This document shows positions 32,682 through 41,379 of a DNA stretch of 64,000 nucleotides, piece by piece. Under the pieces are notes generated by a model. The model made no database searches. It was not told where the DNA came from and worked only from the letters and a program-made list of their open reading frames with translations. The stretch covers positions 38,992 to 102,991 of the forward strand of contig CBDUGP010000018.1 of assembly GCA_965366625.1 (NCBI GenBank). The letters are read 5' to 3'. Made by a program: the position numbers and the translations under genes. The stretch is from JAUIJL01 sp965366625. GTDB lineage: Bacteria; Acidobacteriota; Thermoanaerobaculia; Multivoradales; J023. The number at the start of each line of letters is the position of its first letter. Position 1 is the stretch's first letter.

Positions 32682-33509
32682 ATGACCCTAAGCCGCCGGG
32701 CCGACTCGACCCAAAAACCGAACCTGAGAGGCGCTCTCGGCTTCGGCATGTCGATGTTGATCGCCGTTTTGGCGGTGGGCTGCAGCTCAGCTCCAACGTC
32801 GAAACCCGTGGCTCAGCCGTCCGAGACCCAAGAGTTACGTCGCCGGCTGGTGGGTATGGAGCAGCGGGCGATCATGGGCGAGGTGGAAGCCAAACGACTG
32901 CGGGCAGAGGTCGAGAGTCTGGAAAGGGAATTGGCGGAAGTGAAGGAGCAGGCCAAACGGACTGCACCCACTGCTACGCCATCGGCGCCCATCGGCGACG
33001 GGATCGGTGGTATTGACCTAGCGCCGTCCATCGAGTCGGCCGAGCTCGAAGAACCGGCGCCGGGTCCTTCCCTCGGAAATCCGCTCGGCGGTACGCCGGA
33101 CGCCTCGGGGCCCGGGTCGACGATCCGCTACGGTGAATCCGCCCAGGAGATCTACGACCAGGGTTACGCGCTTTTCCACAATCGCCAATACGAGCAGGCA
33201 GAACTCGCCTTCGGTCAAGTTTTGGAGCACCACCGAGATCACGAGCTGGCGGACAACGCCCTATTTTGGATCGGCGAGAGTCGTTACGCCCGTGGTGACT
33301 ACTCCGGCGCCCTGGACGCATTTTCGGCCACGGTTGAGCGCTACCCGGGAGGCAATAAGGTGGGCGATGCGATGCTCAAAGCAGGCAAGTGCTTGGAAGC
33401 TCTTGGCCAAACCGCGCGCGCCGTTCAGACCTACGAAGAACTCAGAACCCTCTTCCCAGGTACGGCTGCGGCGATCGTTGCAGAGGAGCGTCTGGGCCGG
33501 CTTCGGTGA
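32682..33509 (+). CDS. CpoB/YbgF-like Tol-Pal accessory lipoprotein
   Basis: 275 residues from the ATG at 32682, which has GGAGAG upstream. Lipoprotein signal ending LAVGC, a coiled-coil at about 45-95 (LRRRLVGMEQRAIMGEVEAK), a Pro/Gly linker, and C-terminal TPR repeats (IYDQGYALFHNRQYEQAELAF onward) ending in RLGRLR, as in YbgF/CpoB. In Enterobacteria the protein is periplasmic and coordinates PBP1b with Tol during constriction; here a lipid anchor is predicted instead. No tol or pal gene is in the window. Confidence 0.85.
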   Translation: MTLSRRADSTQKPNLRGALGFGMSMLIAVLAVGCSSAPTSKPVAQPSETQELRRRLVGMEQRAIMGEVEAKRLRAEVESLERELAEVKEQAKRTAPTATPSAPIGDGIGGIDLAPSIESAELEEPAPGPSLGNPLGGTPDASGPGSTIRYGESAQEIYDQGYALFHNRQYEQAELAFGQVLEHHRDHELADNALFWIGESRYARGDYSGALDAFSATVERYPGGNKVGDAMLKAGKCLEALGQTARAVQTYEELRTLFPGTAAAIVAEERLGRLR

Positions 33510-33563
33510 CCGCCGGTCACGGCTTTTCGCGCTAAATGACGATGATTACAGTCTTTCCGGTTC

Positions 33564-33592
33564 TTGACACGATCCGGGAAAGGATATACTTT
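33564..33592 (+). promoter_or_regulatory. sigma-70-type promoter of the LysM protein gene
   Basis: Perfect TTGACA (33564-33569); TATACT at 33585 (spacer 15) or TACTTT at 33587 (spacer 17). It would leave a leader of about 145 bases before the ATG at 33743. Confidence 0.55.
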
Positions 33593-33742
33593 GGCTCGCA
33601 GACGTTAAATGGCCGTATTGTCAACTCTCTATATGAGGGGCTGGGGCCGTGGGCGAGTGATTTGCAAGCGTAGCGGGTCGCCACCGATGAGCGCACACCT
33701 CGGCAGAATCAAGAGCCGAACGGACACCGAGAGGTCTGGACG

Positions 33743-35017
33743 ATGATCGGACGAAGTCGCAAGCTACTGTTGACCTGCTCGATGCTGGGAGCTATCGCTG
33801 GAACGGTTGCTGCTCAGTCGCCTCCTAGTGGCCTGCATCAAGAAGCAGATGGCCATTGGACAGCCTGGAACCCTCCGCAGGTGCCGGAAGGTTCCCAGGT
33901 CTACAGAGTGCAGGGGGGAGACTCCCTATGGAGCATTGCGGGGTCCCTGCTCGGTGACTCCTATTTGTGGCCCCAGCTGTGGGAAGCCAATCAATACATC
34001 TTGGACGCCCACTGGATTTACCCGGGCGATCCGATTTTGATTACCGCCACGGCCACCTCCCAGGCCATGGCTCCTGGGGCCGGCGTGGTCGGCGATCCGA
34101 TGGACGACGCCCAAGGCAATCTGGCGGACCTCACGGAACAAGCGGGCGATCCCGGAGCCGATGGCTCGGATCCTTTCTCCGATCTGCTCGGCGGTGACTC
34201 ATCCGGGCCCGGCGACGGTTGGGATCCATCGTTCGCCGATGAAATCAAACCTTCAGCCCCATTACCCTTGGGTTTTGAGACGGACATCTATTGCTCCGGT
34301 TATATCGGTGAGCTGGAAGAAGAGTTTCCGTACGCCATCGCCGGCTCTGAATACGAATTCCTGACCCCGTCTCTGGATTCCCTCAAAAATCAGACCATGA
34401 CCGGTTTGTGGGGCAAAGGCGATACGGAAAAGTATGGTCTCGAAAACGGTGACATCGTGTACATCGACAGCGGGCGAGCGGACGGTCTTTCTGCCGGTGA
34501 GCTGCTGACCGCCATCGAGCCCAAGAACAAGGTTCGGCATCCGCTGACCGACAAAGTAATGGGTCGGATCTATAGCTACATGGGCCGTATTCGGGTCCTG
34601 AGCGTGCAAGAGGAAACCGCGATCGGCGAGATTGTTCGGACCTGCACGCCCATTCCGGTGGGCTCGCGCTTGCGGCTGTTCGAGCCCGAGCCCGTTCCGC
34701 TGCGTCGAAGCACGCCAATTCGTCCGGTGAACTTCCCTGCCGACAACGATCAGCTGGAAGACGCACCGGTGATTCTCTCTTCGGTCGACAACATCATGTC
34801 TCTGGGCGCTGGATACTTGGTCTTCGTCGACAAAGGTGAAGCCCAAGACGTTCTGCCCGGTGACATCTTCACCATCTATCGCAAGGGTCGACGGGGTTAT
34901 CCGCCGATCATTCTCGGCGAACTCGGCATTTTGTCGGTGACCGAAAACACCTCCTTGGCGCGCATCCTTCGGTCGCGAAGAATTGTTTACGCCGGCGACG
35001 TGTTGGTCATCAAATAG
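33743..35017 (+). CDS. LysM-domain exported protein
   Basis: 424 residues with a Sec-type signal (about 1-24, ending TVAAQS). One LysM domain at about 50-98 (YRVQGGDSLWSIAGSLLGDSYLWPQLWEAN, IYPGDPILI) should bind peptidoglycan. A Gly/Asp-rich linker (about 105-170) follows, then a ~240-residue beta-rich region of unrecognised type with repeated VDKGEAQDVLPGDIFTIY-like strands. It is a stand-alone unit with its own promoter and a roughly 230-base upstream gap. Likely periplasmic or surface wall-binding; enzymatic activity is not visible. Confidence 0.85.
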   Translation: MIGRSRKLLLTCSMLGAIAGTVAAQSPPSGLHQEADGHWTAWNPPQVPEGSQVYRVQGGDSLWSIAGSLLGDSYLWPQLWEANQYILDAHWIYPGDPILITATATSQAMAPGAGVVGDPMDDAQGNLADLTEQAGDPGADGSDPFSDLLGGDSSGPGDGWDPSFADEIKPSAPLPLGFETDIYCSGYIGELEEEFPYAIAGSEYEFLTPSLDSLKNQTMTGLWGKGDTEKYGLENGDIVYIDSGRADGLSAGELLTAIEPKNKVRHPLTDKVMGRIYSYMGRIRVLSVQEETAIGEIVRTCTPIPVGSRLRLFEPEPVPLRRSTPIRPVNFPADNDQLEDAPVILSSVDNIMSLGAGYLVFVDKGEAQDVLPGDIFTIYRKGRRGYPPIILGELGILSVTENTSLARILRSRRIVYAGDVLVIK

Positions 35018-35129
35018 GGCTGCCCCTTCCCCCACTTGAAGGAACCGCGCGTGGGGCGACTGAGGGGGGGATTGAAATTTTGTTCTGGGCAGGCACTTTT
35101 GTAGGGAAAAACCGCTGAAAACTAGGGAT

Positions 35130-35158
35130 TTGGTCGTTTTTCACCTTTGTGCTATCGT
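35130..35158 (+). promoter_or_regulatory. putative promoter of the Fis-type regulator gene
   Basis: TTGGTC (35130-35135), 17-base spacer, TATCGT (35153-35158), 27 bases before the ATG at 35186. Confidence 0.45.
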
Positions 35159-35185
35159 CCCGCATCCCCGTTGCGGGAGGACTCT

Positions 35186-35470
35186 ATGGACCGGCCGAAC
35201 CTCAAACAAGGACTGACCCTCATCGTCGACGAGCTCGTACGGCAAGGAATCACCCTCAGCCAAGCACGTCGAGAATTTGAGCGGCAATTTATCCTGGCCT
35301 CCATCAAGTCCAACCAAGGTAACCTCGGCAAATCCGCCGAATCCTTGGGAGTTCATCGGAACACGCTGCGGAATAAGGTCTCGGATTTGGGAATAAAAGC
35401 AGACGAGCTACCTTCGAAAGTGATGCGCCGACCTCGGCGCCGCGCGCAGAGTCTGAACGACTCGGCGTAA
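35186..35470 (+). CDS. Fis-family helix-turn-helix DNA-binding protein
   Basis: 94 residues from the ATG at 35186 (GGGAGG 6 bases upstream). The C-terminal half is an HTH_8 (Fis) motif: FILASIKSNQGNLGKSAESLG then VHRNTLRNKVSDLGI. The N-terminal part is helical and may dimerise; a basic tail (MRRPRRRAQS) ends it. It lacks the AAA+ and receiver domains of NtrC proteins, so it is a free-standing Fis-like regulator or architectural protein. Confidence 0.85.
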   Translation: MDRPNLKQGLTLIVDELVRQGITLSQARREFERQFILASIKSNQGNLGKSAESLGVHRNTLRNKVSDLGIKADELPSKVMRRPRRRAQSLNDSA

Positions 35471-35628
35471 AGATCCGGTAACAACCCCAATCCCGACGCC
35501 CCCCGATCAGGGACCTTATAGATTTCGTCGCTCTGCCTACCGAGCGGCTTCAGATTCCGGGCCCGTATTTGCGCTGCAAAAGAGCGCGCGCGAGCAGAAG
35601 CTCCCGGCCCGGAGTCCAAAAACACCGA

Positions 35629-35649
35629 AACTCGGTCGAGTTCGTTTTT
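35629..35649 (+). terminator. weak hairpin with T-tract
   Basis: AACTC/GAGTT stem around GGTC, then CG and TTTTT, in the 233-base gap between the Fis-type gene and the transglycosylase. The stem is only 5 bp; the rest of this gap shows nothing convincing. Confidence 0.35.
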
Positions 35650-35703
35650 CTCGGAAAGACACGCACCTAGTGTGCTTCAACATATTTGTGGAAGAGGTTG
35701 GTC

Positions 35704-36459
35704 ATGAATTTACGGCAATACCGTGGGTACGGCCCGGTTATATGTCTCCTGCTCTTAGGGCTGATATCGACGCCCTCTGGCTCGTCCCATAGCGTTTTGG
35801 ATCTCGACCCGATCGACGCCGGCGAGATCGCCAGGCTTGAAGAACTCAGCGAGTGGGTCGCCGAAGACAGCCGCATGGAGGCTCGCGCAGAGATCAAAGA
35901 ACGGCAAACCAGCTTTGAGGTTTTCCGCTCCTTCCACGAGCAAGACGTTCTTTATCAAGGGTTGTCGGACATGCCTTTCGGTGAGCATATGCGCAAAGCC
36001 GGAGAAGATCACGGTATCGACGCCCTGCTGATCGCTGCGGTGGTCGAGGTCGAGTCGAACTTTGATCCGACGGCGATTTCTCCCCGCGGCGCGGTGGGCC
36101 TGATGCAGATCTTGCCCTCGACCGCCAGCTTGAGCCGCGAGGTCTTGTTGGATCCCTCCGCCAATATCGACCACGGAGCCCGCTACCTTCGCCGGTTGTT
36201 GAAGCGCTTCGAAGGTGACCTCGAGCTGGCGCTGGCGGCCTATAACGCCGGGCCGACGGCGGTCCGTCGGTTCGGGGGCGTACCGCCCTTCCGCGAGACT
36301 CGCAACTACGTGGAAAAGGTTCTCGACATTTACATTGCTCATCACCGCCAAGTGTGGCTCGGGAGCGAGACCCACGACCTGCTGCTGGACATCAACACGG
36401 TGGTGGTCGAGCAGCCGGACGTTGTCGAGCAAGCAAATGTCGACAACACCACGGCCTGA
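35704..36459 (+). CDS. lytic transglycosylase (SLT domain)
   Basis: 251 residues from the ATG at 35704, with a hydrophobic signal/anchor (about 9-25). A helical segment (about 38-90) precedes the SLT domain (about 95-220): VEVESNFDP with catalytic E117, SPRGAVGLMQILPST, then LALAAYNAGPTAVRRFGG and ETRNYVEKVL. It cleaves the MurNAc-GlcNAc bond of peptidoglycan to 1,6-anhydro products in the periplasm. The C-terminal Val/Asp-rich tail is unusual. Followed by a strong terminator, so it ends the envelope block. Confidence 0.92.
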   Translation: MNLRQYRGYGPVICLLLLGLISTPSGSSHSVLDLDPIDAGEIARLEELSEWVAEDSRMEARAEIKERQTSFEVFRSFHEQDVLYQGLSDMPFGEHMRKAGEDHGIDALLIAAVVEVESNFDPTAISPRGAVGLMQILPSTASLSREVLLDPSANIDHGARYLRRLLKRFEGDLELALAAYNAGPTAVRRFGGVPPFRETRNYVEKVLDIYIAHHRQVWLGSETHDLLLDINTVVVEQPDVVEQANVDNTTA

Positions 36460-36498
36460 TTCAGCTCTTCTGACGCGCCGAGATTCTCTTGACGCAAG

Positions 36499-36540
36499 AA
36501 AGCCCGGATGCCTTCTCGGCAATCCGGGCTTTTCGTTTGG
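36499..36540. terminator. strong rho-independent terminator
   Basis: 11-bp perfect stem AAAGCCCGGAT (36499-36509) / ATCCGGGCTTT (36522-36532), then TCGTTTGG. Lies between convergent transglycosylase and tatA genes and can serve both. Confidence 0.9.
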
Positions 36541-36561
36541 CGCGAGGCCGTGCTGAGCGGA

Positions 36562-36747
36562 TCAGCTGTCCTTTTTATCCTCGGAGTCTTCCGGCAAGGA
36601 ATCGTCGTCACCGCTTTTGAGGCCGCGTTTGAAGTTGCTGATGCCTTCTCCCAGCCCTTTGCCGAGCTGGGGTAGGCGGGGCGCGCCAAATAGAACCATG
36701 ATGATCACGAAGATAATGAGCAGCTCTGGAAGTCCAAAAGGCCCCAT
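36562..36747 (-). CDS. tatA: TatA/TatE-family protein translocase subunit
   Basis: 61 residues from the ATG at 36747 (GGAG 8 bases upstream). N-terminal hydrophobic helix (LPELLIIFVIIMVLFG), a hinge, then the amphipathic helix LPQLGKGLGEGISNFKRGLK and an acidic tail, the standard TatA form. It forms the pore-like oligomer for folded proteins with twin-arginine signals. Encoded alone; no tatB or tatC nearby. Confidence 0.93.
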   Translation of the reverse strand: MGPFGLPELLIIFVIIMVLFGAPRLPQLGKGLGEGISNFKRGLKSGDDDSLPEDSEDKKDS

Positions 36748-36997
36748 GGCATAGTCTCCAACTTTGGTAAAGCGACTCTGTAGTAGCGCAGCGTGGTAAC
36801 GCAATTCGGAAGGCGGGTAGATACCGGGTAGGCTTGAAGCACTCGCCCCAGCGAAATCAGTCTAACAGATCGAAGACGATCTATAAACGAGGGCTCCTAT
36901 CTCGGTGCTGGGCCGAGTTGCTATTGTGGAGCTTCGACCGGCTTTGGCGGTTTGACATCCATAGGGTGGAACGGTACCTTCGAGAGCGAGGAAGAGC

Positions 36998-37318
36998 ATG
37001 TCGCACGATAATCCTTTGATCAGACAATGGCTGCAAGATCTCGGTAGGGCGGTGGCCGAAGCCATGGCCGGCTCAAACGAGGTCACGTCAACCGTGCATC
37101 GAATCCAGGAGCAGGGCTTCTCGCTGTACCTGGTTCTGGACGCGAAGGAAACCGAGCAACAGCCGCCTCGATTCGATCTCACCACCAGCGCCGGCCCGCC
37201 CGCCGAGCGCCCCGCGACCGAAAAAACTGCAGACTTTCGGCTCGACGGCGAGGATGTGGCTTGGCTCAAGTCCTTGGGCATCGACGCCACTCGAACGGGC
37301 AAACGTCGCCGCTCTTGA
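36998..37318 (+). CDS. conserved-looking hypothetical protein
   Basis: 106 residues, no family recognised. The ATG at 36998 has GAGGAAGAG upstream, which supports translation. The first ~55 residues look helix-plus-strand (PLIRQWLQDLGRAVAEAMAG, then FSLYLVLDAK); a disordered linker leads to a DVAWLKSLGIDATR segment and a basic end. It precedes rlmN by 76 bases on the same strand and may share its transcript. Function unknown. Confidence 0.6.
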   Translation: MSHDNPLIRQWLQDLGRAVAEAMAGSNEVTSTVHRIQEQGFSLYLVLDAKETEQQPPRFDLTTSAGPPAERPATEKTADFRLDGEDVAWLKSLGIDATRTGKRRRS

Positions 37319-37394
37319 CGGCCACCTGTCTCACCGCCTCTCCGCCGTCGCCCGCCCCTGCAAGCCAGATCGAACCGCCCGAGGATGCTTCCCC

Positions 37395-38537
37395 ATGACC
37401 GAAACCACTGCTGAAGACCTGGCTGCCGAAAAGCCAACTGCCGAAGGGCCGACTGCCGAGCAGTCGATCGAAACCCGCCGTAATCTTCTCGGCGTGCGAA
37501 AAGACGCGCTGGCGGAGGTCCTCGCCCCGTTTATCGACCGTAAGTTCAGAGTCGATCAAATCTATCGAGCCATCTACGAGCAAGGGGCGACGGACTTCGA
37601 TCAGATCACTGCTCTGAGCAAAGATCTGCGGCAGACCCTGTCGAAGCACTTCAGCCTGGCTTTGCCGGAAGTGGCGGATCGTCATCAAGCAGCGGATCTG
37701 ACCACCAAATATCTATTCCGTTTGCAGGACGGCGCGACCATTGAGGCCGTGGACATCCCCGACGGAAAACGTCGCACCCTCTGCGTATCCAGTCAAGCCG
37801 GCTGTGCCCTGGCGTGTCGCTTCTGTGTCACGGGATATTGGGGCGGGGGGCGCAACCTGACCGCAGGTGAGATTGTGGCCCAGGTCTTTTCGATTTGGGA
37901 TCCGGCCGAGCAGAATCAGGAGTCCCGGGGGCTCAACCTGGTCTTTATGGGCATGGGCGAGCCGTTGTCGAATCTCGATAACCTAAAAGACGCCCTGGAC
38001 ATCTTGATGGAGAAGATCTCCTGGCGCCGGATTACGGTGTCGACCGCGGGGGTCATCCCAGGAATTGAAGCTATGGCGGGCTGGAAGAAACGGCCGAAGC
38101 TGGCGATTTCACTGCACGCGCCGGACGACCAACGACGCAGCGAGTTGATGCCGATCAATCGCAAATACCCCTTGGCAGATTTGCTGGGCACGCTCAAGAG
38201 ATTTCCTCTGACCTCCAAAGAGCGGATCACCTTCGAGTATCTGTTGATCGATCGGTACAACGATGAGCCTGCAGACGCGGATGAACTTGCGACGCTTCTC
38301 AAAGGGCTGCGCGCTAAAGTGAATCTCATCCCTCTCAATCCGGACCCGGTACTCGATCCCAGGCTGCGCGAGCCGTCCGCCGCCCGGACCGAAGCCTTCC
38401 GCCGCCGGCTGGTGAGCCGCGGCGTTTTGACCACCGTGCGCAAGCGTCGCGGTGACGACGTCAGTGCCGCCTGTGGCCAGCTGCGGGCCCCGGATCGTGA
38501 TCCTCGTGGTTTTCGCCGTAGCGCCTTGAGCCTCTGA
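37395..38537 (+). CDS. rlmN: radical-SAM 23S rRNA/tRNA adenine C2-methyltransferase RlmN
   Basis: 380 residues from the ATG at 37395, preceded by GAGGATG. The radical-SAM CxxxCxxC is C137-x3-C141-x2-C144 (CALACRFC). NLVFMGMGEPLSN, ISLHAPDD and a C-terminal AACGQL with the methyl-carrying Cys identify RlmN, which methylates A2503 of 23S rRNA and A37 of some tRNAs. The first ~25 residues are an Ala/Glu/Thr-rich extension encoded by three 15-bp repeats (37423-37467) not seen in the usual protein. Confidence 0.95.
   Translation: MTETTAEDLAAEKPTAEGPTAEQSIETRRNLLGVRKDALAEVLAPFIDRKFRVDQIYRAIYEQGATDFDQITALSKDLRQTLSKHFSLALPEVADRHQAADLTTKYLFRLQDGATIEAVDIPDGKRRTLCVSSQAGCALACRFCVTGYWGGGRNLTAGEIVAQVFSIWDPAEQNQESRGLNLVFMGMGEPLSNLDNLKDALDILMEKISWRRITVSTAGVIPGIEAMAGWKKRPKLAISLHAPDDQRRSELMPINRKYPLADLLGTLKRFPLTSKERITFEYLLIDRYNDEPADADELATLLKGLRAKVNLIPLNPDPVLDPRLREPSAARTEAFRRRLVSRGVLTTVRKRRGDDVSAACGQLRAPDRDPRGFRRSALSL
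37423..37467. repeat. 15-bp tandem repeat in the rlmN leader
   Basis: Three 15-bp units beginning CTGCCGA, coding for AEKPT/AEGPT/AEQSI-like pentapeptides. Confidence 0.8.
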
Positions 38538-38552
38538 CGCATCGCATCGGGC

Positions 38553-39287
38553 TCAGATATCTTCGGGCTCCTGGGTGAGATCGATCCACCAAGGTTCCTC
38601 GACCCCTTCCTCGACCACGTGCCTGGCCAGGTTCAGCCACCTCGCTCCAGCGTCGAGAATCGCGCTGTCGGCGCTCACCACCACATGCTCGGACGCCTTG
38701 AGCAGTGGATCCGGGTTGGGAACCAACTCTACGGTCCAAGGCCAGGCCTCCTTGTTCGCCAGCTCCAGCATCAGTGCCCGCAATCGGCCACTGTTGGAGA
38801 TCGGCCGATCCAAATACCAGTGGGCGCTGGCCACCTCGCATTTTTCTAAGTATTGGCCGATCAACCTGAGAGCGTCTCGGGTTTCCTCCACTTTTTTGTA
38901 GTGCCGGCTCATGGCCGCGAGGTCGCGCAGGGTTTGATCTCGGGCCGGCAGCAGGATCCCTCCTCCCAAGGCTGCTTCCACGGTCAGCAGGACGTTGTAA
39001 CCGTCCAGGTCGACCCGGCGGCCGGCAAGCTCACCAGCCTCGACCCGCAGAGTCGCGCGCTGGTCACAAGCGGTCTGTGAGGCGGCTACCCTGCCGATGG
39101 CCTTGCGCTGGCGTTCGCGCAGGCTGTGGCGGTCCCCTACTAGGCCTATGGACCGACTTTGGGGATACCCCCGCGTCAACAGCCAGGAGAGTTCGGCGAC
39201 CGCTCGGCTCAGCTTGGGAATCTGGCTCGCAGCAAAGTCCGCAGCATCCTTGGGATGGGCTCCACGATGGGATCGAGAATCGGGCAT
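38553..39287 (-). CDS. DUF434-domain protein
   Basis: 244 residues. The N-terminal part (RGAHPKDAADF, then LSWLLTRGYPQSRSIGLVGDRHSLRERQRKAIGR) matches DUF434, and the rest (VDLDGYNVLLTVEAALGG, DRPISNSGRLRALM) matches the domain that usually follows it, a proposed Toprim-like nucleotide-binding fold. Biochemical role is not established. It is convergent with rlmN, 15 bases from its stop, and divergent from the histidine kinase. Confidence 0.8.
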   Translation of the reverse strand: MPDSRSHRGAHPKDAADFAASQIPKLSRAVAELSWLLTRGYPQSRSIGLVGDRHSLRERQRKAIGRVAASQTACDQRATLRVEAGELAGRRVDLDGYNVLLTVEAALGGGILLPARDQTLRDLAAMSRHYKKVEETRDALRLIGQYLEKCEVASAHWYLDRPISNSGRLRALMLELANKEAWPWTVELVPNPDPLLKASEHVVVSADSAILDAGARWLNLARHVVEEGVEEPWWIDLTQEPEDI

Positions 39288-39422
39288 GGTTTATTCTTGC
39301 ACGGGGGGCCTGTGGACCTGGCTCATTGTGCGTCCGCCCAGTCGGGCCCAGACTTGCGAATCACCCCGATCCAAGCGGCAGCAACAATGTTGCGCATTTC
39401 GCGAATTCTCTTTCAGCCGAGG

Positions 39423-39428
39423 TATGCT
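39423..39428 (+). promoter_or_regulatory. putative -10 box (TATGCT), leaderless start
   Basis: TATGCT followed by six bases and the GTG at 39435; no Shine-Dalgarno between. Confidence 0.4.
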
Positions 39429-39434
39429 GCATAG

Positions 39435-41261
39435 GTGAATCGAGAGCACCGTCCCAACGCTGAGCCCTCGAGCGGTCGGTCCTTCTTTGAGGTAGATCTT
39501 GCCACGGAGAGACACGACGAACTCCAGCGCTCGTTTCAGCAGAACCTGTCGAGCATTCCCAAATTCCGGTTTGTGACAGCCGGACTTTTGGTGCTGATGG
39601 TGTTCCTCCACAACCGATTCATCGGCGAGCCGAGTGGAAACGAGAGGTTGCCCCTTTTCGCTTTAGTGGTGGCGACTTACACCGCCATGATTTGGGGTGT
39701 GTTGAGACATTCGGGTCGCCGAGTTCGCCGCTCGCCCTTTCGTGTCACGCTCCTGGCTGTGGACGTGCTGATTCTGGCCTGGGCGGTCTACCTGACCGGT
39801 GCTGAAAGCAGTTGGTTGGTCCTGCTCCTCTTGTTGCGAACCGCGGACCAAATGAGTTCCGGGTTTCGGCGTTGTTTGATTTTCGCCCATTGGAGCACGG
39901 TCGCCTATCTCGGTGTCTTGCTCTGGGTTCAGCTGATCGACGGCCGGGCTGTGCCTTGGAAGATAGAAACCGTCAAGCTGCTGTTGTTGTACTTCTCCAA
40001 CATCTATCTGGCTGTGACGGCGCGATTCTTCGATCTCCGCCGTCGGTTGACCCTGGATTGGGTGGAGCTGACCAAGAATCTCGCCCAGGAGATACAACTA
40101 CAAGCGGTGGACCTCGAGTCCGAAAGGGTCAAGGCCCAGGCGGCGAGCCGAGCAAAGAGTCACTTCTTGGCCAATATGAGCCATGAGCTGCGAACGCCAA
40201 TGAACGCGGTCATGGGTCTGGCGGACCTCATGGCCATGCACCGGTTGGATAAAACCCAACGACAGCGAGCCAACCTTTTGCGTGAGTCCGCCGCGGACCT
40301 ACAAGCGGTCATCGACAATCTGCTCGACTTCTCCCAGATCGAAGCTGAAGCCCTGGCCCTGGAGTCCCGGGATTGCGATGTGCACGAGGTGGTCCGCGGG
40401 GTGATCAAACGTCTTCTTCCCCGGGCTGAGGCCAAGGCTTTGCTGCTCGAAACCAAGGTCGATCCGGCGGTACCTCGTCGATTGCTGTTGGACCCCCTGA
40501 GGGTTCGGCAGGTGCTCTTGCACTTGGTCGACAACGCGATCAAATTTACCGAGCATGGTCAAGTGGCCGTCAGAGTCCGGGCCGACTCGATCGACATGAC
40601 GGCAGTGACCCTACAGGTCGAGATCGAGGATTCTGGCGTCGGCATTGCCCAAAAAGATATGCCTCGACTCTTCGAGCCCTTCACCCAACTCGATGCTTCG
40701 TTGACCCGGGAGAAAGGGGGCACCGGATTGGGGCTGCCCATCTGTAAACGCTTGGTGGAGATGATGGGTGGCACCATCGGAGCGCGCTCCCGTTTGGGCC
40801 GGGGATCTACGGTTTGGTTCACCCTAACCGCCCAGAGATCACCGCTCGACCAAGCCGAGGTGACGGTGGTCAACGACACCTTGGATATCGAAAAAGCGCG
40901 AATATTGGTGGTCGAAGATAATCCGGTGAATCAAGAAGTGATCGTGTCCATGCTTTCGGGTCTGGGTTTCGACGTTTCCAAAGCTGGGAACGGAGCCGAG
41001 GCGCTCCGGATTTTGGAGCAACAGCGATTCGATCTCGTTCTAATGGATTGCCAAATGCCGACCATGGACGGCTATCGGGCGACGGAAGAAATTCGTCGAC
41101 GGGAAGGAGACGGTAGGCATACTCCCATCGTTGCAGTCACCGCCCATGCCATGGAAGGGGATCGCGAGCGATGTTTGGCCGCGGGTATGGACGATTACCT
41201 GGCCAAACCCCTGAATTTCGAGCGCCTCGGCGAAACCCTCGGTCGCTGGATCCAAATGTAG
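39435..41261 (+). CDS. hybrid sensor histidine kinase/response regulator
   Basis: 608 residues. About six membrane segments at 35-200 form an integral sensor module with no large periplasmic loop. HisKA with H250 (NMSHELRTPMNAVMG), HATPase with EDSGVGI and GTGLGLPI boxes (about 335-465), and a receiver domain (about 485-605) with phosphoacceptor D538 in VLMDCQMPTMDGYRATEEI and the usual AVTAHAMEGD. No HPt or output domain, so phosphate must be passed to a separate HPt or used for feedback. Signal unknown; the membrane sensor suggests a lipid-soluble or membrane-state cue. Confidence 0.94.
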   Translation: MNREHRPNAEPSSGRSFFEVDLATERHDELQRSFQQNLSSIPKFRFVTAGLLVLMVFLHNRFIGEPSGNERLPLFALVVATYTAMIWGVLRHSGRRVRRSPFRVTLLAVDVLILAWAVYLTGAESSWLVLLLLLRTADQMSSGFRRCLIFAHWSTVAYLGVLLWVQLIDGRAVPWKIETVKLLLLYFSNIYLAVTARFFDLRRRLTLDWVELTKNLAQEIQLQAVDLESERVKAQAASRAKSHFLANMSHELRTPMNAVMGLADLMAMHRLDKTQRQRANLLRESAADLQAVIDNLLDFSQIEAEALALESRDCDVHEVVRGVIKRLLPRAEAKALLLETKVDPAVPRRLLLDPLRVRQVLLHLVDNAIKFTEHGQVAVRVRADSIDMTAVTLQVEIEDSGVGIAQKDMPRLFEPFTQLDASLTREKGGTGLGLPICKRLVEMMGGTIGARSRLGRGSTVWFTLTAQRSPLDQAEVTVVNDTLDIEKARILVVEDNPVNQEVIVSMLSGLGFDVSKAGNGAEALRILEQQRFDLVLMDCQMPTMDGYRATEEIRRREGDGRHTPIVAVTAHAMEGDRERCLAAGMDDYLAKPLNFERLGETLGRWIQM

Positions 41262-41280
41262 GCGTCCGAAAAGCCCTGGA

Positions 41281-41335
41281 TGGACCGGGTCGGTGGATCG
41301 GGTCGGTGGATCGGCGGGTCGGTGGATCGGGTCGG
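41281..41335. repeat. 13-bp tandem repeat upstream of the alpha-2-macroglobulin gene
   Basis: Four units of TGGATCGGGTCGG (first with CC for TC, third with a 3-bp insertion) at 41281, 41294, 41307 and 41323. Non-coding, just before the promoter region. Confidence 0.9.
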
Positions 41336-41367
41336 TGCCATGCTCAACGTCTCCGATTTCGACGACG

Positions 41368-41373
41368 TATACT
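41368..41373 (+). promoter_or_regulatory. putative -10 box (TATACT), leaderless start
   Basis: TATACT followed by six bases and the ATG at 41380; the start codon would be at the transcription start. Confidence 0.45.
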
Positions 41374-41379
41374 CTAGGT

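Noticed and set aside
35535..35565. T-arm-like sequence in the gap before the transglycosylase
   Set aside because: GCTTCAGATTCC resembles a tRNA T-loop, but no matching acceptor, D or anticodon arms fold around it.
41281..41335. Possible CRISPR-like array
   Set aside because: Units are 13 bp and directly adjacent with no spacers; no cas genes are present.
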